A program made the position numbers and the translations under genes. A stretch of 64,000 nt of DNA from Neoarius graeffei. Its lineage: Eukaryota > Chordata > Actinopteri > Siluriformes > Ariidae. Below are positions 53,277-63,256 of the stretch, piece by piece; the stretch's first letter is position 1, and each line of letters starts with the position of its first letter. Location of the stretch: assembly GCF_027579695.1 (NCBI RefSeq), contig NC_083569.1, positions 70,797,649-70,861,648 on the forward strand. The letters run 5' to 3'. Under the pieces are notes generated by a model that saw nothing but the letters and a program-made list of their open reading frames with translations, searched no databases and had not been told where the DNA came from.

Positions 53277-53439
53277 TATGTCACAAAACTTTATGGCAGG
53301 TATTGTGATATCTTTTCGGAGCAATTAAAAAAAATTCAGGTTGATTTAAAGCAGCTCATTTCATGTTAAACTTTTGAATTAATTGAAATGAGCACTCACT
53401 GTCCTTTTTATTAAGGGTGTGTGTTTTACTGGGAAATAT

Positions 53440-53815
53440 CTCTCATCTCATTATCTCTAGCTGCTTTATCCTGTCCTACAGGGTCGCAGGCAAGCTGGAG
53501 CCTATCCCAGCTGACTACGGGCGAAAGGCGGGGTACACCCTGGACAAGTCGCCAGGTCATCACAGGGCTGACACATAGACACAGACAACCATTCACACTC
53601 ACATTCACACCTACGCTCAATTTAGAGTCACCAGTTAACCTAACCTGCATGTCTTTGGACTGTGGGGGAAACCGGAGCACCCGGAGGAAACCCACGCGGA
53701 CACGGGGAGAACATGCAAACTCCGCACAGAAAGGCCCTCGCCGGCCACGGGGCTCGAACCCGGAACTTCTTGCTGTGAGGCGACAGCGCTAACCACTACA
53801 CCACCGTGCTGCCCC
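53440..53815 (-). repeat. tRNA-derived SINE, type 1
   Basis: Full-length minus copy with a perfect 14-bp duplication TTACTGGGAAATAT at 53426-53439 and 53816-53829. Confidence 0.96.
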
Positions 53816-54893
53816 TTACTGGGAAATATGCCACTTGTATTTTTCATATGGACTACATCCAGGACATTGAGAACTGCACCGCCCTGCCAAAAAAAAAAGT
53901 CACACACTCTATTATTTGGTTGGACCACCTTTAGCTTTGATTGTATCATACATTTGCCATGACATTGTTTCGATAAACTTATGCAACATCACAACATTTT
54001 ATTTCAGTCTAGAGTTTTTTGTTTTTGTTTTTTCCCCAATTTCTCACCAAGATCTTGTGTTGAGGATGGGAGAGTCGAACCACTGCGTTAAAGTCTTCTC
54101 CAGCACATCCCAAAGATTCTCAACGGGGTTAAGGTCGGGGACCCTGTGGTGGCCAATTCATGTGTGAAAATGATTCCTCATGCTTCCTGAACCACTCTTT
54201 CACAATCTGAGCCCTAATTTTATGCCTGTGTCATTAGGGAAGAAGATATCCCTGAATGTGATAACCTGGTCATTCAGTATATTCAGGTCGTCAGCTAACT
54301 TCATTTTATTGCCCCATGACATTGCTGAGCCGAGACCTGACCAGTTAAAGAAACCCCAGATCACAACACTGCCTCCAGTCTTGTACACTAGCCAGTATAC
54401 GTGATGGATGCAGCGCTTCATGCACTTCCCTTCTTACTCTGACACACCCATCACTCAGGAATAGGGTCAATCTGGACTCATCAGACCACATGACCTTTTT
54501 CCATTGCTCCAGAGTCCAGTCTTTATGCTCCCTAGCAAATTGAAGCCTTTTCTTCTGAGTAGTCTCATGAATAAGTGGTTTTCTTAGGGCTGTTGAGAAC
54601 TCACAGGATTGGCACTAATCACATTGTGAGTGTGGAAATGCTCTTAGTTTCACCATTAAACATAGCCATGAGTTCTACTGGGTTTTATTTTGTTTTTTGT
54701 AATTTTTTAATATGATTCAACTTGACCAGGTGTTTTAAGTGATCTCTGAACATGGTCAGTCAGGATTTTTTTTTTCCAGCCACACTTTTCCACGAAGTTG
54801 ATGGTTCACCACTATCCTTCCAGGATTTAATAATGCATTGGACAGTTCTTAACCCAATTCTAGTCATTTCAATACTCTCCTTATGGCCTTTTC

Positions 54894-55565
54894 CACTACC
54901 CTTTTTCAGCTCACTTCAGCCCGACACGGCTCACGTTTCGACTACCTCAGAACAGCACGACTCAGCTCGCTTCAGCCCTACTCAGCACCCAAAACTCGCA
55001 CGGTTTTGGAGTGGGGCTGAAGCGAGCCAAACCGAGCCGAGTGGGGCTGGGGGCGTGAGGAGACACTCCCCTGTGCACTGATTGGTGAGGAGGCATGTCC
55101 TCACATGCCCACACACGCCCCGCGAGCATGCTGGGATCTGTAAACACCGTAAACCCGGAAGAAGAATAATTACTTATTACGAGAATTTCTGAAGCCTTAT
55201 GCGCCTCGCCTCATCTATACGCTCTTGCCAGTATCTGTTGGCGTTGTCGGTGACAACAAGCCACAGCACCAAGACCAGCAACACTAACGACTCCATGTCC
55301 TCCATGTTTATTGTTTACTATCCGGGTCGTGAGACTACCGCTTAAAAGGTCACCGATATCACTGTTTACGCCGCCTAACGACATCACGTGACGTCCACCC
55401 ACTTTCGCTAACTCCACCCAATGTGTCCACCCACTTCCAGCCAGCACGGTTTAGCGCGGTTGTAGTCGAAATGCAACTCCAACAGCCCCGCTCAGCTCGA
55501 CTCAGCCCAACTCAGCACGGCACGGCTCAGCCCAACTCAGCCGCGTTGGTAGTGGAAAAGCGGCA
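54894..55565. mobile_element. Harbinger-like MITE with GCTGAG-rich ends, copy B
   Basis: Ends TGGCCTTTTCCACTAC and, reversed, TGCCGCTTTTCCACTAC, with TTA at 54891-54893 and 55566-55568. It is the inverted relative of 17957-18652, sharing the subterminal GCTGAG arrays, the core and the micro-ORF. Confidence 0.9.
55177..55305 (-). CDS. 42-codon micro-ORF inside MITE copy B
   Basis: ATG at 55305 to TAA at 55177-55179. It begins MEDMESLVLLVLVLWLVV and ends EARRIRLQKFS, identical to the frame at 18217-18345 except N for D at residue 23. Start and stop are conserved while the DNA around them differs, so the frame may be a maintained transposase or accessory exon, or simply reflect a recent common source. 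Confidence 0.4.
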   Translation of the reverse strand: MEDMESLVLLVLVLWLVVTDNANRYWQERIDEARRIRLQKFS

Positions 55566-55620
55566 TTAGTTGTTTTCTTTGCTTGACGCAGGTCAATAAT
55601 GTGACCCTTCTGAAACATAA

Positions 55621-55847
55621 CTAGAAAAGCACTCGGAGAGCGCAGACCTCCGCCAAGAATCCTTTAAAAAAATCAGAGATCCAGAAGGTGATCCGGATCA
55701 CCGCCAAAATTTAATGGATTGTTACTTGTGCCCAGTCACACCTCGGGAAAAAATTTCAGAGCAATCCGTTCATTACTTTTTCCGTAATGTTGCTAACAGA
55801 CAAACAAACAAACGCTACCGAAAACATGACCTCCTTGGCGGAGGTAA
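55621..55847 (+). repeat. RTE-like LINE 3' end, 5' truncated
   Basis: Starts TAGAAAAGCACTCGGAGAGC then GCAGACCTCCGCCAAGAATC, and ends CCTCCTTGGCGGAGGTA. ATAAC flanks both sides (55616-55620 and 55848-55852). Same family as 1-121. Confidence 0.78.
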
Positions 55848-56090
55848 TAACATCTTTTCCGTGACCATGGGGTGCATCTTCTGACATGATTGTTTAAGAA
55901 ATGAGAAGCTACTCACTGCATCAGTTAGGGTTAAAAGAATCGTTGCTAGCTGAAACACATTAATCACTGCAGTAATTATCCAATCAAAGGCTCTTATGTA
56001 TTTGCTTATTTAAATCCAAAGGGCGACCTTTTTTTTTGCCCGGGCATTGTACAACTGTGACATTTAAATAATATTGGCCGACTATTTTTC

Positions 56091-56198
56091 GTGGTATATC
56101 AGATATATTCTATTTACCTAGCATGATATTGAACTCGTCTTCAACTCCTTCAATATCATGCTAGCTGAATGGAATATATCTGATATACCACGAAAAAA
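56091..56198. repeat. Long hairpin (~45-bp arms)
   Basis: CGTGGTATATCAGATATATTC..TAGCATGATATTGAA pairs with TTCAATATCATGCTAG..GAATATATCTGATATACCACG around a ~20-nt loop. Followed by (ATT)n at 56205-56237. Confidence 0.88.
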
Positions 56199-56200
56199 GC

Positions 56201-56237
<37 letters not shown>

Positions 56238-56611
56238 TTTATACATACACATTCGATGGAACAATTCTAGATTTTACAAACAAAAAGTTAAGAACGGGGG
56301 GTAACTTACCAATATTGAATGCTGATCCTGATTGAATGTAATCCGTCAGTCCAATGTACAAAGTCAAAGTTCTAACAATAAAAATGGTACAAGTCCAAAA
56401 ACCCTGAACAACACCCCAACTTATATCCAGGTTGACTGTTCAAGTTCACAGTTACTTTTGGTTGTAGTTAATTGTTACATTGCAGTTGTTCAAAACAAAA
56501 GGGCTTTGCTGAGTGAAGTCCACGAGTGAAGTCCTCTTGTACAAGTCTCCGTCACTTTTCCTCACCTCCAAGTAGAACTTGGACAACATTTCCTCTGTTG
56601 CTCTCTTTTCC

Positions 56612-57120
56612 AGTTTTTCGATGTCTGTTGGTGTTTTTCTCTTGCAAATATGCGTGAAGAATATCCAGTGAAGTTTTTATAGCCTTCCAGGTGTTCAGCG
56701 CGTCTTTCTCTTTAAATCTTTGGCTTTTAATGAAGCAAACCTTGCGGTCATGTTTTTTTAAAGATTTTTTGGGGGCTTTTTTTCACCTTTATTGGACAGG
56801 ACAGTGCAGAGACAGGACAGGAAATGAGTGGGAGAGAGAGACGGGGAGGGATCGGGAAACGACCTCGGGTCGAAACCGAACCCGGGTCCCCGGATCCATG
56901 GTATGGCGCCTTAGCCACCCGAGCCACGACGCCCCCCTCGCAGCCATGTTTGTGTACAAACTGTTAGTCACTCACTAGTGTGGAAGTTTTACATCTCCGT
57001 GTCTCTTTTCCAGTTTTTCGATGTCCGTTGGTCTGTTTTTCTCTTGTAAATATGCGTGAAGAATTGTATAATGAAGTTTTGGTAGCCTTTCGGGTGTTCA
57101 GCGCGTCTTTAGTTTCAGTT
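56612..57120. repeat. Direct ~110-bp duplication flanking a SINE
   Basis: TTTTCCAGTTTTTCGATGTC to GTTCAGCGCGTCTTT occurs at 56612-56715 and again at about 57008-57115 with a few differences. The 56764-56937 SINE lies between the copies. Confidence 0.82.
56764..56937 (-). repeat. tRNA-derived SINE, type 4
   Basis: Read on minus: GGGGGCGTCGTGGCTCGGGTGG (A box region), CCCGGGTTCGGTTTCGACC (B box), then CTGTCCTGTCTCTGCACTGT, CCTGTCCAATAAAGGTGAAA. A different head from types 1-3. Confidence 0.75.
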
Positions 57121-57129
57121 TTCAGTTTA

Positions 57130-58207
57130 TTTACTTAGTGCTTAAACCTAACACTAGCCTCGTCTTCTCTCTTTGCTGGCTGACAAAGAAATGCACATGC
57201 ACAGCAGAAAAGTTTTGTCATTGGATCTTTGCATGGGCTCCGTGTGACGTCATGTTGTCTTGACAGCGTGCAGTATTATAACAATATTGCATGCTCATTC
57301 TCCATCGGGTAGAGTGGCGTAATACATGGAGGATAAGCGATATGCTAGCAATATTGCATGCCATCAATAAACCCACTAGAAGGGGATAGAATACATTTTC
57401 AATATCCTCACTTGTGAGGAAATCGATGAATTGTTTTGTTAAATTTGGGTACTTTTTGTTTGTGTCTATATATGATAAAAAGAAAATCACATATTGGCTT
57501 GAAGATATGAAGTTTATCGTCTCGTGTTGAAAAACTCATATTTTTTCATACGAAATACATCCCGGGCCTGAGTAACATAATTTTTTCCCCAATATTTTCA
57601 CTTACAAGGATATCGACGACGTCACTCCCAGTGTTTTACCTCTGACTAGATGTGCATTGTTGTCAAAATGGTGAACCGGTTCAAAATTTAAATTCTTTTG
57701 ATGAACTTGTGTAATCTTTTTGTGGATGTGTCCATATAATAAAAGGAATATTACACGTTGGCTCAAAGATATGAAGTTTATCTTCTTGTGCTGAAAAATA
57801 TTTCACTCATTCGCTGCGCTCACTTGTGAAATAATGTTCACCACTCAAAGATAAACTTCATATCTTTGAGCCACTGTGTAATATCCTCTATATATCATAT
57901 AATATATATACCAACAGTACTGTTTTTTTTTTTTTTGCTGGCAGTTGTTTTTGTAAAAGTACATGTCATGATGCACAAGTATCATATCATATAATTTTTC
58001 TGTCATGTTTCCCTGAAGTGAAACTGAGTTAGGGTTTTTAAAAAAATATATTTATTAATTAGTATTTTACTGCTACAAATGTGAACCTGAAATGGTTTAT
58101 TTTGCTGATACCAGAGCTATTTGTCAACAGGTTCAGGTTCACATTTTTATTATGGAAAGTCATATTATATTTTTTCAGTTACTTTTAATGTTGTAGAATG
58201 CCCATGA
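57130..58207. other. Repeat-rich but unassigned sequence
   Basis: Includes an inverted repeat: GGCTCAAAGATATGAAGTTTATC at 57762 pairs with GATAAACTTCATATCTTTGAGCC at 57857. There is a short CCTCACTTGTGAGG palindrome (57408) and several paired AATATTGCATGC motifs near 57280 and 57350. No coding frame. Confidence 0.6.
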
Positions 58208-58219
58208 TCATTACTTTCT

Positions 58220-58581
58220 CATCTCATCTCATTATCTCTAGCCGCTTTATCCTGTTCTACAGGGTCGCAGGTGAGCTGGAGCCTATCCCAGCTGACTACG
58301 GGCGAAAGGCGGGGTACACCCTGGACAAGTCGCCAGGTCATCACAGGGCTGACACATAGACACAGACAACCATTCACACTCACATTCACACCTACGCTCA
58401 ATTTAGAGTCACCAGTTAACCTAACCTGCATGTCTTTGGACTGTGGGGGAAACCGGAGCACCCGGAGGAAACCCACGCGGACACGGGGAGAACATGCAAA
58501 CTCCACACAGAAAGGCCCTCGCCGGCCAGGACCTTCTTGCTGTGAGGTGACAGCGCTAACCACTACACCACCGTGCCGCCC
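58220..58581 (-). repeat. tRNA-derived SINE, type 1, B box deleted
   Basis: Minus copy with a perfect 12-bp duplication TCATTACTTTCT at 58208-58219 and 58582-58593. About 16 bp including the B box core (GGGTTCGAGCCCC) is missing: CGGCCAGGACC joins directly. Confidence 0.95.
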
Positions 58582-58766
58582 TCATTACTTTCTATTATCA
58601 CTAATACTAAGTGTGTGTGTGTGTGTGTAAGTGAATTACAGATAGTGAGAAGGCTCATTAAGGCTTATTAGCTGAAGGCCAGTGCCTGTAGGGGGTGAGG
58701 AGATCGTTACAGTGCAGTGTATTTTAGAGCCCCTTAATGAGTATGTACCATAAGGCTAAAGGTTAA

Positions 58767-59448
58767 AGAGCATATTCTGGACCAATTTCTTTTTTTTTTT
58801 TTTTATATATATGAAAGAATGTCCCTTTACACACTCATCCAGAAGGGTAATTTTGCACAAGGCCATCTGTCTACAGCAGAAAAAAATAAAATAACAAAAC
58901 GCGTCTGGAAAAATTCCAAGGGAGTCTGGAGCCAGATTCGTGATGTCACCCGCGGAAGCGCCAGCAGGCTGCGAGAGCTTTGCGCAGTTTCAGTGCACAG
59001 CCTGTGTAGACCAAGCGCTCCTATTTCTCTCTCATCGTCCGGTCTTTTGGAAAACAATGAGTACTAATCCCATCAAGATTGGTGTTGCTACACCCTCCTA
59101 CGATACATCTGTTAATTTTAATAATTACGTGATAACGTTGAAGAAATTTGCAGAAAACCACCAGGTCGTTTTCTCGTAAACAAACCAGCGCTGACGCAGG
59201 ATTCAGAGGGAGGCGTCCCGCACGCGACGTCACGAAAATCAATGTTTGCCGGGAAATCCAAATGCCAAGTTTTTTCAGAGGCGGACCAATTCGCCTCAAA
59301 TGGCTTGATTTCAACTGAATTTTTCTGGTATTGTGCAAGGTAAAAAAATTGCAGAGAATGCAGAATGTCACAGATATTTGACCAAAGTTTAATATAAAAT
59401 AGGAGAATTGCACTGATCTTGCTCCTGAATTTACCCGTGATATGCACT
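58767..59448 (-). mobile_element. Kolobok-like non-autonomous element with THAP remnant
   Basis: Ends AGAGCATATTCTGG and, reversed, AGTGCATATCACGG, each beside TTAA (58763-58766 and 59449-59452). Related to 45161-45415 and 49080-51103. Contains a partial THAP exon on the minus strand. Confidence 0.8.
59021..59117 (-). pseudogene. THAP-domain N-terminal remnant
   Basis: Reads NRCIVGGCSNTNLDGISTHC then FPKDRTMREK and a TAG. Compared with the copy at 50770-50706 it has lost the start codon (a 2-bp CC plus surrounding change in TTAACCAT) and has a stop where the relative has Trp. Dead copy. Confidence 0.7.
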
Positions 59449-60058
59449 TTAAGGCTAGTGCGCTCGCTAGCACACACCACAGATACAGGGGCTATAGACC
59501 CTTTTCAGTCACGTGACCTTCGTAAACGCGACCACCATTTTGGACATGTAGCGGACTTCGGCTCGAATTGGTTTGAATGCGAGGAAGGCGACAAACGGAG
59601 AACATGCAAGAAAAAGGAGCGAGATGCAGAAAATACCTTTGCTATCCAGCGACGTAGGGCATTTACAGGGCGAGCAGAGGGAGAAATAACAACAGTAACG
59701 ACACATTAGCAACGCCGTACAGAAATAACGGTTTATGGCACAGACCCTTTCGGTTCTCGCTCATCTAGCTGCTACAATGACTGCTTAGACTGCAACAATA
59801 ATACCTAACACACATTTAAGTATCCGTCGTAAAGACGTGAAACTCGTCGAGTGACGAGTGTGTTCATTGATAAGCTAACACAATCTAAAAGTAGACATAC
59901 CATCACACTGCCCTGGCGCTGTGTACAGTTTACCTTCTACGGTTTGTGCACTCACTATTTGCCATTACTTTCTCCAACCGTTGTGACAGATTACAGGGAA
60001 CGGCCTGGATTTAAGAGACAAATACATGTTCCTCTTGTTTTGAACACTTATTTGTAGG

Positions 60059-60429
60059 CAGTGCTTAATTTGTAAAGTGGGAGGTCCGGAGCGCAGAGGA
60101 TGAGCGGCTCCGGTGCGGAAAAAAAGAGGGGGGGAGGGGGGCGCGGCGCTGCGCTTCTGGGCATGTTTTGTAATAACACTGCAAATTAAGTTCATCTGCA
60201 GATATTTTGTGGATGTCGTTTCATGAGAGAAATCACCAACAAGACAGATATCAAAATCAGACATTAACACTAAATAAACTTGCATTTTTTATTTAATTAT
60301 TTGGTTTTTTTTTTTGTTACATAGTCAAAAGAGGTGTCGGATCACCGGATCCAGTGTAAATAGCTGCCGGAGCCAACGCCCGAGGTTCCGGAGCGCGCTC
60401 CGGCTTGCTCCCCCTCAAATTAAGCGCTG
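60059..60429. mobile_element. hAT MITE nested in the TATA-flanked element
   Basis: Ends CAGTGCTTAATTTG and, reversed, CAGCGCTTAATTTG, with a perfect 8-bp duplication TTTGTAGG at 60051-60058 and 60430-60437. 371 bp, with CCGGAGCGC-type motifs near both ends. Confidence 0.94.
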
Positions 60430-60559
60430 TTTGTAGGACACTGCCTCTGATCTGTCCTACAGTCTACCAACAGCAAAGGAACACAACGCTAGCTATGTCG
60501 TTAGCTAATAGCTACTACAGAAGAACAGAGGTTACAATGGGTTATTTTAGCCTATTTGG

Positions 60560-60793
60560 TTACACACTCGCCGCCACAGAATGTTAACAGCAATGTAATG
60601 CCTTTTCTGGCTAATTTTATTCGTCTTACCTCCAACAAAGTGGTCACTACCCAAGCGCTGGTATGCCGAGGGCTGCCAATCTTTCCTGTTTATGGCCGCT
60701 ATCCATCTTCTCCGTCGGGATCCGATAAAATGATAAACCTTGCCTTGTGTGTTGATGGTTACTACATCCAGGTGCACAACAATATAGTGGCAT
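60560..60793 (-). pseudogene. THAP-domain fragment, frameshifted
   Basis: From ATG 60793 the minus strand reads MPLYCCAPGCSNHQHTRQGL then SFYRIPTEKM: first ligand Cys residues and the FYRIP motif. The second half lies in another frame (about 60720-60630): RRRRWIAAINRKDWQPSAYQ then RLGSDHFVGGK, where the usual Cys before S-D-H-F is Gly. A frameshift and a lost zinc ligand show it is inactive. The domain sits inside the TATAGACCC element. Confidence 0.75.
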
Positions 60794-60924
60794 GATGGAA
60801 GTCTTGCTGAAAGTAAAAGCTTTCTTTGCTGCCATTCCTCAATGTTGGCTGTGGTAAACTACTGGTAGTACATGTCCAAAATGGCGGCCGCGTTTGTCGT
60901 GACGTCACGTGAAAAGGGTCTATA

Positions 60925-62350
60925 AAATGCACAAGCGAAGTTGTAAGAAGATCAAAAGAGAGGCACTATTTAACCATAGCAAACTCCTTCTTTTGACTTT
61001 TCCTCATCTCTTTCAACCCCCTTCCTTCAGCCGTCTCTCTTTCATATTGTAATGGCCCACCTGAAGGTGTTCGATGCCGATGGGTCCTGCACTGAAACGC
61101 TTTGTTTAGCAAACACTGTTTTGAATGGAGGTCATTCAAGACCCACAATACAACGGTAATATATTTGTGTTTATGGAAATGCAGACAAGCAGCATACGTG
61201 TGTGTGTGTGTGTGTGGTGTTTTGTGCTGACAAGAAGAAAAGAAACAAATATTACTGCATATCTTGGCAATCAGGGACTTTGTATGTTTTTTTTTCTTTT
61301 TTTTTCCCTAAGAAGCCATAAATGCAGTGCTGAATTGTTGATTTGTCTCATTTGACAACACCCTCAATTTGCTCTGTGCTTGTGGTGTTCTGTTTATTTA
61401 TCGTAAATCATTTGAGATTTTTTTTTTTAAAGACATGGAGAGCAAGGGGAAAGCTGTGCAATGAAGAAATAAATGGAATGTACAAGGGGAGTCATGATAA
61501 ACAATATGGGATTGGCCTTTTGTGTATTAATAACAGGAGAAAGATGAGAAAAAAACCGAACAAATGCAGACAAAATAAAGAATATTGGAGGATGAGGCGA
61601 CATCGATTAAAGCCGGGAAGATTTTCTCCTTAAATAGTCATCCGATTTCATGAAAAACATTTCAAATCTTGCATGTTCCACCACGCTCTCTGGATTATTC
61701 GATTATCTCTCTGTAGCTCCCTCTCTTTCTCTGACAGAGGCATTAAGATGTAGGTATGGGATTACTCTGTGGCTCTTGTGGCTTTGGTGCAGGAGCTTCA
61801 CCTTTCAGCCATTAGACTCGTCTCTAAATCCAACAGTCCCTAAGGGGCCTTGGGTTTTCTCTCTTTCTCTGAAAGCCATCCGCTGATCCCAGGCGTATCT
61901 CCTTCCTCTTGCCATTTTTCATCTGTTCATCAGCACTTGGTCCCTAGCACTCAGCCCGAGGGGATCGTCTTCCGGAGCTGCGGTGAATCCTTAACTGTCT
62001 GCAAAAGACAACGTACAAGACAGTAATGCTGGGAGATGTGGGGTTTGTGGCAGGAGGTCCACAGGAAATGTCTTTGTCAGACTGTCACTGAGTGGGAAGA
62101 ACTACGGAGCACAGTTCATTAATTCAGTAGTCACATGGTGCGCACATGGCATGTTTCAGCAGGGCAGGAAATGGCCTCTCATGTCCATACAAATGGCTCA
62201 GGAAACAATTTTGGCATAAAATAGTCTCTGATTTGATTTGATTTGATTGCCCATATCAAATAAGTTTTTAAACGGAAACCTTTTTATATGTACCATTAAA
62301 ATGTTCTGATCTCAAATGTGTGTCAGTGATTTAAAACCAAAATTTAATAT
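60925..62350. other. No gene seen
   Basis: A short (TG)n at 61199-61214 and T runs (61289, 61418). No recognised exon or repeat. Confidence 0.3.
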
Positions 62351-62352
62351 CC

Positions 62353-62560
62353 CTGTGAAGAATACATGGACTTGGTGCCCATCAGACCCTGTGAAGGAGG
62401 CGTGGCTTCGGTGCCCATCAGTCCTAGTGTGAAGGAGGCGTGGCTTGAGTGCCCGTCAGTCCCTGTGTGAAGGAGGCGTGGCTTCAGTGCCCGTCAGTCC
62501 CTGTGTGAAGGAGGCGTGGCTTCAGTGCCCATGAGACCCTGTAATTGAGGCATCGCTCAT
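62353..62560. repeat. 38-bp minisatellite, ~5 copies
   Basis: GTGAAGGAGGCGTGGCTT followed by (C)AGTGCCCGTCAGTCCCTGT; unit starts at 62391, 62429, 62467 and 62505, with degenerate units at both ends. Confidence 0.92.
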
Positions 62561-62890
62561 TGTGTGTTAGTCCCAGTGAAGCTAGCAATTTCTCTTTGAT
62601 TAAAATCAAAACTGTGCATTGAATCATCCTGTATTGCACCTTCTCAAAATATCATATCAAAACATCTTTAAATCTTGCCATGCAGAAAAGGATTGACGAG
62701 ATGATGTTTCAAACACAGACTTGAAGTGTCTGTTAAAATTGGACAAAATAGTATAAAGAACTTGTGGTCTCTGGCTCCTCTAACATTTAAAAAAAAAAAA
62801 CACCTTTTTTAGGTTGCTCCAGCTACTGCATGTGTGTGTTCATTGATTTAAAAATTGGGCAAAGCACACTGTATTAACGTGTGTTGGTAT
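62561..62890. other. No feature seen
   Basis: Plain sequence. Confidence 0.3.
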
Positions 62891-63256
62891 AAGAAGCAGC
62901 AGCCTTTATTTGCCACATGCACACTCAAGCACAGTGAAATTCCTCCTCTGCATGTAACCCGTCTGAAGCAGTGAACACACATGCATACCCAGAGCAGTGG
63001 GCAGCTATGCTACAGCACCCTGGGAGCAGTTGGGGGTTAGGTGCCTTGCTCAAGGGCACTTCAGCCGAAAGCCACCCCATCTTAACCTAGCCACATGTCT
63101 TTGGACTGTGGGGGAAACCGGAGCACCCGGGGGAAACCCACGCGGACACGGGGAGAACATGCAAACTCCACACAGAAAGGCCCCCTGTCAGCCACTGGGT
63201 TCGAACCCAGAACCTTCTTCCTGTGAGGCAACAGTGCTAACCACTACACTACTGTA
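62891..63256 (-). repeat. SINE type 2, full length
   Basis: Minus-strand copy: type 2 tail first (GCAGCCTTTATTTGCCACAT, GCAGTGGGCAGCTATGCTAC), then the shared body (CCACATGTCTTTGGACTGTG) and the tRNA-like head ending CACTACTGTAC. Confidence 0.93.

Larger units (their letters stand above)
53873..56049 (-). mobile_element. Tc1-like transposon, decayed, with two nested insertions
   Basis: Ends TGCACCGCCCTGCCAAAAAA and, reversed, CAATGCCCGGGCAAAAAAAA. The minus strand 54060-54200 reads [11 protein letters not shown] and MNWPPQ, then stops and shifts. It is split at 54894-55565 (MITE) and 55621-55847 (RTE-like LINE end). Sequence after each insert continues the same element (ATCTTTTCCGTGACCATGGG at 55850). 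Confidence 0.78.
59497..60920. mobile_element. TATA-flanked DNA element, family TATAGACCC, copy 2
   Basis: Inverted ends GACCCTTTTCAGTCACGTGA and, reversed, GACCCTTTTCACGTGACGTC, with TATA at 59493-59496 and 60921-60924. CATTTTGGACATGTA near the left matches TACATGTCCAAAATGG near the right. It contains a minus-strand THAP fragment (60560-60793) and a nested hAT MITE (60059-60429). Confidence 0.88.

Noticed and set aside
56789..56971. 60-codon minus frame
   Set aside because: Translation of the type 4 SINE.
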